Assembly (NCBI GenBank): GCA_049323755.1
Contig: JBMOPE010000016.1
Location: 6,816 to 70,815 of the forward strand
Length of the DNA stretch: 64,000 nucleotides
Reading direction: 5' to 3'
Source: BRHc4a sp049323755
GTDB taxonomy: Bacteria; Bacillota; Desulfotomaculia; Desulfotomaculales; Desulfocucumaceae
Under the pieces are notes generated by a model. That model saw nothing but the letters and a program-made list of their open reading frames with translations, had not been told where the DNA came from and searched no databases. Of the stretch, positions 25,177 through 33,268 are shown piece by piece (position 1 is the first letter of the stretch; the number at the start of each line of letters is the position of its first letter). A program made the position numbers and the translations under genes.

Positions 25177-25944
25177 GTGAAAGTGCTTACGGAAAGAAGC
25201 GGCAGTGTCTGCACGGTTATAATTAACCGCCCCGAGGTCAGGAACGCAGTTGATGCCGAGACAGCTGAACAGCTTGCGGAGGCCTTTAGGGTCTTTGACT
25301 CTGACGACAGCATGAAGGCGGCGGTTTTATGGGGGGCAGGCGGAAATTTTTGCGCCGGGGCGGATCTTAAGTCTATTTCCAGGGGGCAAATGAACCGGAT
25401 GGACCCTGACATGTCAAAGGACGGGCCCATGGGACCGACCAGGATGAGGCTTTCCAAGCCTGTTATTGCCGCGGTGTCCGGCTATGCCGTGGCCGGAGGG
25501 CTTGAGCTCTCCTGCTGGTGCGACCTGAGGGTTGTGGAGAGGGATGCAGTGTTCGGAGTTTATTGCCGCCGCTTTGGGGTGCCCCTGGTGGACGGAGGCA
25601 CCCAGCGCCTGCCGCGCCTTATAGGTATGAGCCGGGCCATGGATATGATCCTCACAGGGCGTGCGGTGAAAGCCGAGGAGGCCTTTTCCATGGGGCTGGC
25701 CAATCGGCTTGTGGAACCCGGCACTGCAAGGCAGGAGGCGGAAAATATAGCCGCCCTGCTGGCAGGGTTTCCCCAAAATTGTATGCGCAGTGACCGGGAG
25801 GCGGCTTACCGGGGCTTTGGTATCGATTTTGACTCTGCCATGAAAGTGGAATTTGAAATGGGCCTCAAGGTGGTTCAAAGCGGGGAAACCCTGGTGGGGG
25901 CCACCTGCTTTGCCGGCGGGAAGGGACGGCACGGGAAGATTTAA
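25177..25944 (+). CDS. Enoyl-CoA hydratase/isomerase (crotonase)
   Basis: The 255-residue protein shows crotonase traits: INRPEVRNAVDAETAEQL, the oxyanion-hole stretch NFCAGADLKSIS, and AAVSGYAVAGGLELSCWCDLRV. One catalytic Glu of classic hydratases may be replaced: the segment reads FGVPLVDGGTQRLPRLIG, with Asp where Glu or Gly is common, so isomerase or another crotonase reaction is possible. The GTG at 25177 is chosen from similarity; a TTG at 25156 is also in frame but lies within the operator region. It is the first gene of cluster A after tetR. Confidence 0.88.
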   Translation: MKVLTERSGSVCTVIINRPEVRNAVDAETAEQLAEAFRVFDSDDSMKAAVLWGAGGNFCAGADLKSISRGQMNRMDPDMSKDGPMGPTRMRLSKPVIAAVSGYAVAGGLELSCWCDLRVVERDAVFGVYCRRFGVPLVDGGTQRLPRLIGMSRAMDMILTGRAVKAEEAFSMGLANRLVEPGTARQEAENIAALLAGFPQNCMRSDREAAYRGFGIDFDSAMKVEFEMGLKVVQSGETLVGATCFAGGKGRHGKI

Positions 25945-26016
25945 AGCGGCCTGTCCCTGAATTAACAGGGGAATCGCCAGGATGAACTTATCGATTAATA
26001 GCAAAGGAGGGGTACT

Positions 26017-27195
26017 GTGTCTTTTGGATTTGCTCCAGACCAGGAACAGGTTGAGGTAATAAAGATGGTGCGCAGGTTTGTGGAAAAAGAAATCGTGCCA
26101 GTAAGGGCCTACTATGACGAAAAAGAAGAATTTCCCTGGCCCGTTATTAAGAAAATGGCCGAGGTAGGAATTTTATGCATGGCCGGGCCCGAGAGCATCA
26201 GCGGCTATCCCTGGGATAACCTGACCAGGTGCCTGGTGATGGAGGAACTGGCCAGAGGCTGCGGCGGGATAGCCACCACCCCCATGGCCAATATACTGGC
26301 CTCTGAGCCGGTTGAGATTGCCGGCACTGCTAAGCAGAAGGAATGGTGGTTTTCAGGCCTGTGCCGGAAGGGAGAAATGGGGGCCTACTGCGTTACAGAG
26401 CCCGGAGCAGGGTCCGATGTGGCAGGACTGTCAAGCTCCGTGAGAAAAGTCGGCAGCCATTACATATTGAACGGAACAAAGTGCTTTATCAGTAACGGAG
26501 GTGTGGCCTCAAAATATGTGGTGCTGGCGAGGCTTGAAAATAGCGCCGGCGCCAGAGGGCTTACATTTTTCCTGGTGGATCGCCACTGGGATGGAGTAAG
26601 TCCCGGCAAGAAAGAAAAAAAGATGGGCAACAGGGCATCCGACACCAGCGAGGTTATATTCACCGACGTGAAGGTTCCGGAAGAATTTCTGCTGGGACAG
26701 GAAGGGGCTGGATTTAAAATAGCCATGAACGCCTTTAACGTGTCCCGCCCGGTGATAGGCGCCATGGCGGCAGGCGTGAGCCGGTTTGCTATGGAAACGG
26801 CCAGGGATTATGCCAGGGAAAGAAAACAATTCGGAACATCAATAGCCAACATGCAGGCAGTCCAGTTTATGCTGGCGGACATGGAAATGCGCATTGAGGC
26901 AGCCAGGCTTTTATATCAAAAGGCTGCCTGGATGCTTGATGAGGGCATGGAAGTTGTGAAAAGCAGCGCCATGGCCAAGTGCTACGGGGCGGACATGGCC
27001 CAGAGAGTAACCAGTGACGCGGTGCAAATACTGGGAGGCTATGGGTATACCCGCGAATACCCCCTGGAAAAGGCTATGCGGGATGCCAAGCTGCTTCAAA
27101 TTGTTGAAGGCACGTCCCAGATCCAAAAAATGATCATTGCCAGGGAAATGATAAACCATTTAATAAGGGGGCGTAATTACATTGCAAAAGATTGA
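26017..27195 (+). CDS. Acyl-CoA dehydrogenase
   Basis: The 392-residue flavoprotein removes two hydrogens from an acyl-CoA and passes electrons to ETF. The family signatures are YCVTEPGAGSDVAGL (FAD binding), GNRASDTSEVIFTDVKVP, YARERKQFG and the end motif LQIVEGTSQIQKMIIARE, where Glu of EGT is the catalytic base. The length is usual. It starts with GTG after AAAGGAGGGG. Its end overlaps the next start by 14 bases. No etfAB genes are in the window. Confidence 0.94.
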   Translation: MSFGFAPDQEQVEVIKMVRRFVEKEIVPVRAYYDEKEEFPWPVIKKMAEVGILCMAGPESISGYPWDNLTRCLVMEELARGCGGIATTPMANILASEPVEIAGTAKQKEWWFSGLCRKGEMGAYCVTEPGAGSDVAGLSSSVRKVGSHYILNGTKCFISNGGVASKYVVLARLENSAGARGLTFFLVDRHWDGVSPGKKEKKMGNRASDTSEVIFTDVKVPEEFLLGQEGAGFKIAMNAFNVSRPVIGAMAAGVSRFAMETARDYARERKQFGTSIANMQAVQFMLADMEMRIEAARLLYQKAAWMLDEGMEVVKSSAMAKCYGADMAQRVTSDAVQILGGYGYTREYPLEKAMRDAKLLQIVEGTSQIQKMIIAREMINHLIRGRNYIAKD

Positions 27196-28039
27196 TAAGG
27201 TAGGTGTTCTGGGGGCCGGGCTGATGGGCCACGGCATAGCTCAGCTGGCTGCCCAGGCGGGCTGTGATGTGGTAATGGTGGATTTGTCGGCGGAAATGCT
27301 TGATCGGGGCTTCGGGAAAATAAGCAAACTTCTGAACAAAGCGGTAGCTCAGGGAAAAATGCTGCCTGAGAAGTGTGAAGAGGTATTGAAAAGAATCAAA
27401 ACCTCCACCGACATGAATAACTTAAAAGACTGCGATGCTGTAATCGAGGCCGTTCCTGAAATAATGGAACTGAAAAAAGAGATGTTCGCCAGGCTGGACA
27501 AAATAGTCAAGCCTGGAGCCATACTGGCTACAAACACCTCACAGCTGAGCATTACGGAAATCGCCTCGGCTACCGGCAGGTCCGACCTGGTAATCGGCAT
27601 GCACTTTTTCTATCCCGCACAGGTAATGAAGCTGATAGAGATACCTGTAGGGGAACACACATCAGAAGAGTGTGTCGGTGCGATTGTTGATCTGAGTGTG
27701 AGAATGGGCAAGGAAACCTGTGTCTGTAGGGATACTCCGGGCTTTATCGTGAACAGGCTGCTGGCAGGCCTGATGGTGGAGGCCACCCGGATTTATGATG
27801 AAAAGCTGGCCGATATTAAAGAGATTGACAAGGCCATGAAATATGCCCTGGGCCACCCTATGGGACCCTTTGAATTATTTGACTTCAGCGGCATTGATAC
27901 CATGGTCAGGGTGGCGGACGGCTTAAGGGACGCCTTTGGGGACAGGTTTTGCGCGGGCATTGGCGTAAGGAACAAGGTCAGGGCCGGCGACTTCGGCCAG
28001 AAAACCGGCCGGGGCTTCTATGACTACAGCAAAAAGTAG
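27182..28039 (+). CDS. 3-hydroxyacyl-CoA (3-hydroxybutyryl-CoA) dehydrogenase, cluster A
   Basis: The 285-residue NAD enzyme starts with the Rossmann motif GVLGAGLMGHGIAQ. The catalytic His is in GMHFFYPAQVMKLIEIP, followed by DTPGFIVNRLL and GHPMGPFELFDFSG of the C-terminal domain. Length and motifs match the single-function Hbd type. It starts with TTG (27182) behind AAGGGGG and overlaps the dehydrogenase gene before it. A close paralog lies at 37812. Confidence 0.94.
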   Translation: MQKIDKVGVLGAGLMGHGIAQLAAQAGCDVVMVDLSAEMLDRGFGKISKLLNKAVAQGKMLPEKCEEVLKRIKTSTDMNNLKDCDAVIEAVPEIMELKKEMFARLDKIVKPGAILATNTSQLSITEIASATGRSDLVIGMHFFYPAQVMKLIEIPVGEHTSEECVGAIVDLSVRMGKETCVCRDTPGFIVNRLLAGLMVEATRIYDEKLADIKEIDKAMKYALGHPMGPFELFDFSGIDTMVRVADGLRDAFGDRFCAGIGVRNKVRAGDFGQKTGRGFYDYSKK

Positions 28040-28048
28040 CAATAAGGT

Positions 28049-28100
28049 AAGGGGACACACCTCTCTTTCGAACATGCTTTGGAAAGAGGAATGTCCCCAA
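28049..28100 (+). repeat. GGGGACA/TGTCCCC hairpin repeat
   Basis: AAGGGGACACACCTCTCTTTC pairs with GGAAAGAGGAATGTCCCC around a short loop. Relatives lie at 31425-31480 and, twice, inside trkH at 61726-61809. Confidence 0.7.
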
Positions 28101-28145
28101 TATAAAGCTCGAAACCTTATCCTGAAAGCACTGAATGTCTTTTAT

Positions 28146-28323
28146 AAACCACAGAGAACACAGAGTTCACAGAGAATTATTCTCAAGTACTACTCTTAGG
28201 TCTAATGACAGAATGTAAAATCAGATTGAAAGTAATAACTAAAATTATCAACTGTTTTATAAATTTTTAAAGCATTCAAGTAGGGCTAAAAATCTCTGTG
28301 TCCTCTGTGTTCTCTGTGGTTTC
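28146..28323. repeat. CACAGAG inverted-repeat element
   Basis: Two arms of about 33 bases built from CACAGAG/CACAGAGAACACAGAG face each other (28146-28178 and 28290-28323) around about 110 A+T-rich bases. Nearly the same arm sequence is known as a dispersed element in many unrelated bacterial genomes. No gene is inside. Confidence 0.75.
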
Positions 28324-28408
28324 TTAAGACATGCATAAACAACGTGCAAATTTATTTTCATTCCTTTGTGGTGCCTTTTATAAGGCATGCATGTCTAAGT
28401 TCGCTCTA

Positions 28409-28444
28409 TTGGTTCGGTAGGGGAATAACCCCTTCTGAACCCAA
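28409..28444 (+). repeat. Imperfect hairpin upstream of the synthase-like gene
   Basis: TTGGTTCGGTAGGGG pairs imperfectly with CCCCTTCTGAACCCAA. It lies 35 bases before the HMG-CoA-synthase-like start. It lacks a T-run, so it may be an RNA-stability or REP-like hairpin. Confidence 0.4.
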
Positions 28445-28478
28445 GGCTCACTTATATAAAAGGGAGGTGTTGGGATAG

Positions 28479-29897
28479 ATGGCGGGGATTGTTGCCTATG
28501 GGGCTTATATTCCCTTTAACAGGCTTAATCTGAAACATATGGGCGAAATTCACGGCGCACCGGCTCTGCGGGGAGAAAAGGCAGTGGCCAATTTTGACGA
28601 GGACAGCCTTACCATGGCTGTGGCTGCTGCTCTGGACTGTGCCTCGGGCCTTGACGCCGGCGCCTTTGACAGTATCTATTTTGCTACCACAACTCCCCCG
28701 CACAGTGAAAAACAAAGCGCCACCACCATTGCAGGCACTCTGGATATGAGGAGGGACGCAAGGACTCTCGACATTACCGGGTCTTTACGGTCGGGTTCCA
28801 GCGCCATGCTTGCCGGTCTTGATGCAGCCGAAAAGGGTGAAAAGGTCATGGTGGCCATAAGCGACAGCCGAATGGGTGCGCCGGGAGGTATGTACGAGAT
28901 GCTCCTCGGGGACGGCGCGGCTGCCTTTCTGCTGGGCAATGAAGATGTGGTGGCTGAGGTGCTGGGCACACACAGTGTGGGTGTGGACTTTTACGATAAC
29001 TGGCGCGGCCTGGGGGACCAATTCGTGCGGAGCTGGGAAGACAGGTTTTCTCAAACCCAGGGGTATTCCCGCTTTACCGTGGAGGCCGGACAGGCGGCAA
29101 TGCAAAAGATCGGGCTAAGCCCCCGGGATTTTTCAAGGGTCGTAGTATACGGACTGAAGCCCGGTGACCCGTTGAAGGTGGCGGCAAGAATGGGTTTTAA
29201 GCCCGAACAGGTGCAAGACAGCCTCATAGACAGGATAGGAAACACCGGGGCGGCCAGCGCGCCTATGTCCCTGGTGGCAGCGCTGGAGGAATCACGGCCC
29301 GGAGACAATATACTGTTCATAACCTATGGTGAGGGCAGCGACGCTATTGTTTTCCAGGTTACCGGGGCCATTTCCAAAATTCCCCGCCGCCGTGGTATAA
29401 ATGGTTACATAAATAGTAAGAAAAGCGATATCAATTACGGCAAATACTTTCGGTGGAAGCAGTTGCTGAGTATGGAGCCGCAGAGAAGACCTCCCCTGGT
29501 GCGGCCCTCCCTGCCCGACCGCTACAGAAATCTTAAGAAAATACTGGGATTTTACGGCAGCAGGTGTACAGCCTGCGGGACCCCCCAGTTCCCGCCGCAA
29601 AGAGTTTGCGTGCAGTGCCAGTCCATCAATCAAATGGAAGAATACAGGTTCCTGGGCAGAAAGGCCAGACTGGCCACTTACACCATCGACCACCTGGCTC
29701 CCTCCCAGGACCCCCCTACGGTTCTGGCAGTGGTGGATTATGAAGGGGGAGGAAGATTTGTCTGCCTGATGACTGACTGCGATGCGAACAGTGTTTCCGT
29801 AGGCATGGATTTGGAAATGTCATTTAGAAAGCTCTTTGAAGCTGACGGTATAAACACATACTTTTGGAAAGCCATGCCAAAGAGAGGTGGGGAATAG
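28479..29897 (+). CDS. HMG-CoA-synthase-like domain fused to DUF35 (Zn ribbon + OB fold), cluster A
   Basis: The 472-residue protein is a fusion. Residues 1-295 follow archaeal-type HMG-CoA synthase from the start (MAGIVAYGAYIPFNR) through IGNTGAASAPMSLVAALEE and TYGEGSDA. Residues 355-460 are a DUF35 protein: Zn ribbon Cys363, Cys366, Cys377, Cys380, then an OB fold. By motif alignment the three catalytic residues of the synthase are absent: Glu becomes Thr (ATTTPP), Cys becomes Leu103 (GSLRSGS) and His becomes Gly (VYGLKP). In archaea DUF35 links thiolase and HMG-CoA synthase in one complex; here the thiolase gene follows by 2 bases. A structural or CoA-binding role is inferred. ATG behind GGGAGG. 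Confidence 0.9.
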   Translation: MAGIVAYGAYIPFNRLNLKHMGEIHGAPALRGEKAVANFDEDSLTMAVAAALDCASGLDAGAFDSIYFATTTPPHSEKQSATTIAGTLDMRRDARTLDITGSLRSGSSAMLAGLDAAEKGEKVMVAISDSRMGAPGGMYEMLLGDGAAAFLLGNEDVVAEVLGTHSVGVDFYDNWRGLGDQFVRSWEDRFSQTQGYSRFTVEAGQAAMQKIGLSPRDFSRVVVYGLKPGDPLKVAARMGFKPEQVQDSLIDRIGNTGAASAPMSLVAALEESRPGDNILFITYGEGSDAIVFQVTGAISKIPRRRGINGYINSKKSDINYGKYFRWKQLLSMEPQRRPPLVRPSLPDRYRNLKKILGFYGSRCTACGTPQFPPQRVCVQCQSINQMEEYRFLGRKARLATYTIDHLAPSQDPPTVLAVVDYEGGGRFVCLMTDCDANSVSVGMDLEMSFRKLFEADGINTYFWKAMPKRGGE

Positions 29898-29899
29898 CT

Positions 29900-31084
29900 A
29901 TGGCCTGGTCAATTAAGGACAGGGTGGCGGTGATTGGTATGGGCTGCACCAGGTTTGGGGAAAGATGGGACTGCAGCCTGGACGACCTGATTGTAGAGGC
30001 GGTAAACGAGTGCTGCGAAGACTCCGGAGTCAACCTTAAAGATATAGACGCCTTCTGGTTTGGGACGTTTTCGTCAAGCACCATTGGGGCGCTGCCGTTT
30101 TCTATGTGCATGAAGACCCAGTACAAGCCGGTCACCCGGGTGGAAAATATGTGCGCCACCGGGACCGATGCCTTTAGAAACGCCTGCTATGCAGTGGCGT
30201 CCGGTGCATACGACCTGGTAATGGCCGTTGGGGCTGAAAAATTAAAGGACAGCGGCTACAGCGGCCTGGAGACCCCCATGACGCACTCCGACCGGACTAC
30301 CCCGGAGCCCACCGCCCCCGCAAGGTTTGCCCTGCTGGCGCCGGCTTACGCCGACAAGTACAACATTGAAATGAAACGACTTAAAGATGTTATGGCCAGA
30401 ATTGCCTGGAAGAACCACCATAACGGGGCACTGAACCCAAAAGCCCAGTACCGCAAGGAAGTTCCCATGCAAGCTATTCTCAGGTCACCCACAGTAGCCT
30501 ATCCCCTGGGTATAATGGACTGCTCCGGAGTTGCTGACGGAGCAGCCTGCGCCATTATCTGCAGGGCCGAGGACGTGCACAAATACACCAAAAAGCCCAT
30601 GTACGTAAAGGGTATATCCATTGCCGCGGGACCAGGGTTCGGCGACCGCCACCAGAATTATGACTACACTGGAGTGTGGGAAACCCGTCATGCGGCCCAG
30701 GCTGCCTATAAAGAGGCGGGAATAAAAGACCCCCGGAAAGAGATAAGCCTGGCCGAGGTGCATGACTGCTTTACCATAACCGAGCTGGTCATATATGAAG
30801 ATCTTATGTTAAGCGAGCCCGGTGGAGGGTGGAAAGACGTTGAAAGCGGTTTCTTTGACCTGGGAGGAGCACTGCCCGTAAACCCGGACGGAGGTCTGAA
30901 GTCCTTCGGGCACCCCATCGGAGCAACAGGGCTGCGCATGCTGTATGAGTGTTACCTGCAGTTTTCCGGCCGGGCCGGAGAACGCCAGGTGGAAAATCCA
31001 AGACTGGCGCTTACCCACAACCTGGGAGGCCAGCCGGCCTGCTGCGTGGTTTCGGTTTGTATAACCGGTAAAGAGCTGGGATAA
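29900..31084 (+). CDS. SCP-x/lipid-transfer-type thiolase, cluster A
   Basis: The 394-residue thiolase carries the nucleophile Cys85 in ENMCATGTDAFRNAC, the His in HDCFTITELVIYEDL and GGLKSFGHPIGATGLR near the end, as in SCP-x thiolases and in thiolases that pair with DUF35 proteins. It is therefore expected to be active, cleaving or forming a beta-ketoacyl-CoA. The ATG at 29900 is 2 bases behind the fusion gene, with GGTGGGG upstream. The closely similar protein at 40150 has exactly the same length. Confidence 0.93.
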   Translation: MAWSIKDRVAVIGMGCTRFGERWDCSLDDLIVEAVNECCEDSGVNLKDIDAFWFGTFSSSTIGALPFSMCMKTQYKPVTRVENMCATGTDAFRNACYAVASGAYDLVMAVGAEKLKDSGYSGLETPMTHSDRTTPEPTAPARFALLAPAYADKYNIEMKRLKDVMARIAWKNHHNGALNPKAQYRKEVPMQAILRSPTVAYPLGIMDCSGVADGAACAIICRAEDVHKYTKKPMYVKGISIAAGPGFGDRHQNYDYTGVWETRHAAQAAYKEAGIKDPRKEISLAEVHDCFTITELVIYEDLMLSEPGGGWKDVESGFFDLGGALPVNPDGGLKSFGHPIGATGLRMLYECYLQFSGRAGERQVENPRLALTHNLGGQPACCVVSVCITGKELG

Positions 31085-31147
31085 AAGCAGTAAATCAAAC
31101 AACCGCTTTAAAGCGTTAAAGTAAACCATAGCTAGTTACAAATAACA

Positions 31148-31400
31148 TTATAGCTCTGGGGCGTATCGGATAAACCCCCGTACTCACGATAAGATCCTCC
31201 GGCTGTAACTGGCTCTACGGCTTGTTGTCAACTGACAGACGACCGTCCTCAACGGCGCGTCCATGCGCCGGTTCGGACTGCCTCCAACGTCCTGTTGGAG
31301 ACCCGTCTGTCATTAGGCTCCTTTGCCGAGAGCCAGATAACAACCTCCGGTAAATCGCTCGATTGGGGGTTTCTCCTATACAGATACAATAGGCAATGCT
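31148..31400 (+). repeat. Structured dispersed repeat, copy 2
   Basis: The left 65 bases and the right 30 bases match copy 1 at 11663-11854. The centre differs and is larger, with strong palindromes: GACAGACG (about 31233) pairs with CGTCTGTC (about 31306), and inside are CGGCGCG-TCCATGCGCCG and TCCAAC-GTCCTGTTGGA. This gives a branched, cloverleaf-like fold with conserved ends. Confidence 0.65.
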
Positions 31401-31424
31401 TAACCCATTCTGACTCCTGTAAAA

Positions 31425-31480
31425 TTGGGGACATTCCTGTCCCTAAAGGAATACTCAAGCTTCAGCAGGTGTGTCCCCTT
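31425..31480 (-). repeat. GGGGACA/TGTCCCC hairpin repeat, reversed
   Basis: Read on the minus strand it begins AAGGGGACACACCT and ends AGGAATGTCCCCAA, as at 28049-28100. The inner part differs. Confidence 0.65.
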
Positions 31481-31576
31481 TCCTCTGATTCTGGGTTCCC
31501 GCCTCTGGGACAGCGGCAACGCATTAAATCAGGCAAGCGTGCAACTGATTAAATAATAAACAGGAGGTTGATTAAA

Positions 31577-33154
31577 ATGGAATTTATCCGGCCGGCATCC
31601 AATTATTCAAACAATCTGGTCAGCAGCATGAAAATGAACTTTGCCAAAAGCCCGGACATGAAGGCCATCATCTGTGAGGACCGCTGGGAAACCTGGGCGC
31701 AGATGTGGGAAAGGACCAATCGTCTGGGCAACGGCATGTACGGGCTGGGGATGAAAAAGGGCGACCGGGTGGCCATATTGCTAAAAAACTGCTTTGAATT
31801 TCCGGAGACATTTGCCGCTACCACCAAAAGCGGGTTTGTTATGAGTCCCGTCAATTTTCACCTTAAAGCCAACGAGGTGGCCTACCAGCTTAATGACTGC
31901 GGGGCCTCGGCAGTGGTTGCCGATCCAGAATTCATTGACTTGTTGGATTCCATACGCAGCCAGGTTCCCAGCCTGAAACATGTTATCGTTACCGGTGACA
32001 ATCCTTTACCGGGGGCTATATCCTACGAGCATCTGATCGCCGGCTCTGACCCGGGGGAGATGGATGTGGAAATATCACCCAATGATATACACACCATACT
32101 TTATACCTCGGGAACCACCGGCAGGCCCAAGGGGGCGGTAAGGGGTTATTCAGAAAACTATCACACAGGCATGACGGTATGTGTGGAGTGGAGGATACGG
32201 AACGGTGATGTTCAGCTTGCTGTGGCGCCCCTGTATCACGCCGGTCCCTGCGCCTGGTACTGCGCCACCCTGGTTTCCGGGGGAACCCTGGTGGTGGTGC
32301 CGGCATTCCTTCCCGATAAGGTACTGGAAGCAGTTGAAAGGCATAAGGTCAATTGGATGATGATGGTTCCGGTCATGTACGACAGAATGTTAAGCCTGCC
32401 GGAAGATTTTCTCGGCAAATACGATGTAAGCTCCCTGCGGACGGTTATATCCGGGGGCGCCCCCCTGCACACATCGACAAAGCTTAAAATAAAAAAATAC
32501 TTTGCCAATATTGAATTAAATGAGTTTTATGGCAGCACCGAGCTGGGAGTGTCAACAACCCTGCGGGACGAAGACCAGCTGAGGAAAGAGAGGTCCGTGG
32601 GACGGCCCCTGCAGGATCTGGAACTGAAGTTGGTTGGACAGCAAGGCAAGGAGGTTCCCAGGGGAGAGGTGGGCCTTTTATATTCCAGGGGCCTTGGAGG
32701 ATTTCGCGGGTACTGGAACAATGAGCAGGCAACCAATGAGGCCTTTTTAGACCACGAGTGGGCCACTGTCGGCGACCTGGCCCGCCAGGACGAGGAGGGC
32801 TACTACTATATTGTGGACAGGGCCAAGGATATGATAATTACCGGCGGGGTAAATGTTTACCCGGTGGAAATTGAAGAGGTGCTGCACACCATGGACAGGA
32901 TACTGGATGTAGCGGTAATCGGGGTGCCGGACCAAAGCTGGGGAGAATCGGTCAAGGCTGTGGTTGTGCCCAAACCCGGTGTGGAAATAACCGAGGAAGA
33001 GATAATAAGTTTTTGCAGGGACCGGATGGCCGGATTTAAGGTTCCTAAATCGGTGGATCTTGTGGATGCCATACCCAGATTGCAGACCGGGAAGATATTG
33101 AAAAGGGAATTAAGAAAGAAATACTGGAAAGATGATTCGATACAGGTTTCCTAG
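31577..33154 (+). CDS. Acyl-CoA synthetase (AMP-forming), cluster A, first
   Basis: The 525-residue ligase activates a carboxylic acid with ATP and CoA. Motifs: YTSGTTGRPKGA (ATP loop), FYGSTELGVS, WATVGDLARQDEEGYYYIVDRAKDMIITGG and the catalytic Lys near LQTGKILKREL. AGGAGG precedes the ATG at 31577. It follows the thiolase after a repeat-rich gap, so co-transcription is uncertain. The acid chain type cannot be read. Confidence 0.92.
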   Translation: MEFIRPASNYSNNLVSSMKMNFAKSPDMKAIICEDRWETWAQMWERTNRLGNGMYGLGMKKGDRVAILLKNCFEFPETFAATTKSGFVMSPVNFHLKANEVAYQLNDCGASAVVADPEFIDLLDSIRSQVPSLKHVIVTGDNPLPGAISYEHLIAGSDPGEMDVEISPNDIHTILYTSGTTGRPKGAVRGYSENYHTGMTVCVEWRIRNGDVQLAVAPLYHAGPCAWYCATLVSGGTLVVVPAFLPDKVLEAVERHKVNWMMMVPVMYDRMLSLPEDFLGKYDVSSLRTVISGGAPLHTSTKLKIKKYFANIELNEFYGSTELGVSTTLRDEDQLRKERSVGRPLQDLELKLVGQQGKEVPRGEVGLLYSRGLGGFRGYWNNEQATNEAFLDHEWATVGDLARQDEEGYYYIVDRAKDMIITGGVNVYPVEIEEVLHTMDRILDVAVIGVPDQSWGESVKAVVVPKPGVEITEEEIISFCRDRMAGFKVPKSVDLVDAIPRLQTGKILKRELRKKYWKDDSIQVS

Positions 33155-33268
33155 TTCCTTACCAGGTGCGCCGGCTTAGATCAACATCAACAGTGCGTAC
33201 ATATGGAGACTTTTTAGGGCCGCTATTAAGTGAATGTTAATAATATTAACACAAAGGTGGTGCGCTCA

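Larger units (their letters stand above)
28040..28478. other. Repeat-filled intergenic region inside cluster A
   Basis: No gene is seen in these 440 bases. It contains a GGGGACA hairpin, the CACAGAG element, a smaller inverted repeat (AGACATGCAT at 28327 with ATGCATGTCT at about 28386) and a hairpin just before the next gene. It may split cluster A into two transcripts. Confidence 0.5.
31085..31576. other. Non-coding region with two repeats
   Basis: No gene is supported. It contains copy 2 of the structured repeat (31148-31400) and an inverted-orientation GGGGACA hairpin (31425-31480). AGGAGG for the ligase lies at its end. Confidence 0.5.

Noticed and set aside
28409..28444. GGTTCG...GAACCC hairpin as part of a tRNA
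   Set aside because: It resembles a T-arm only by chance; no acceptor stem, D-arm or anticodon arm can be placed around it.
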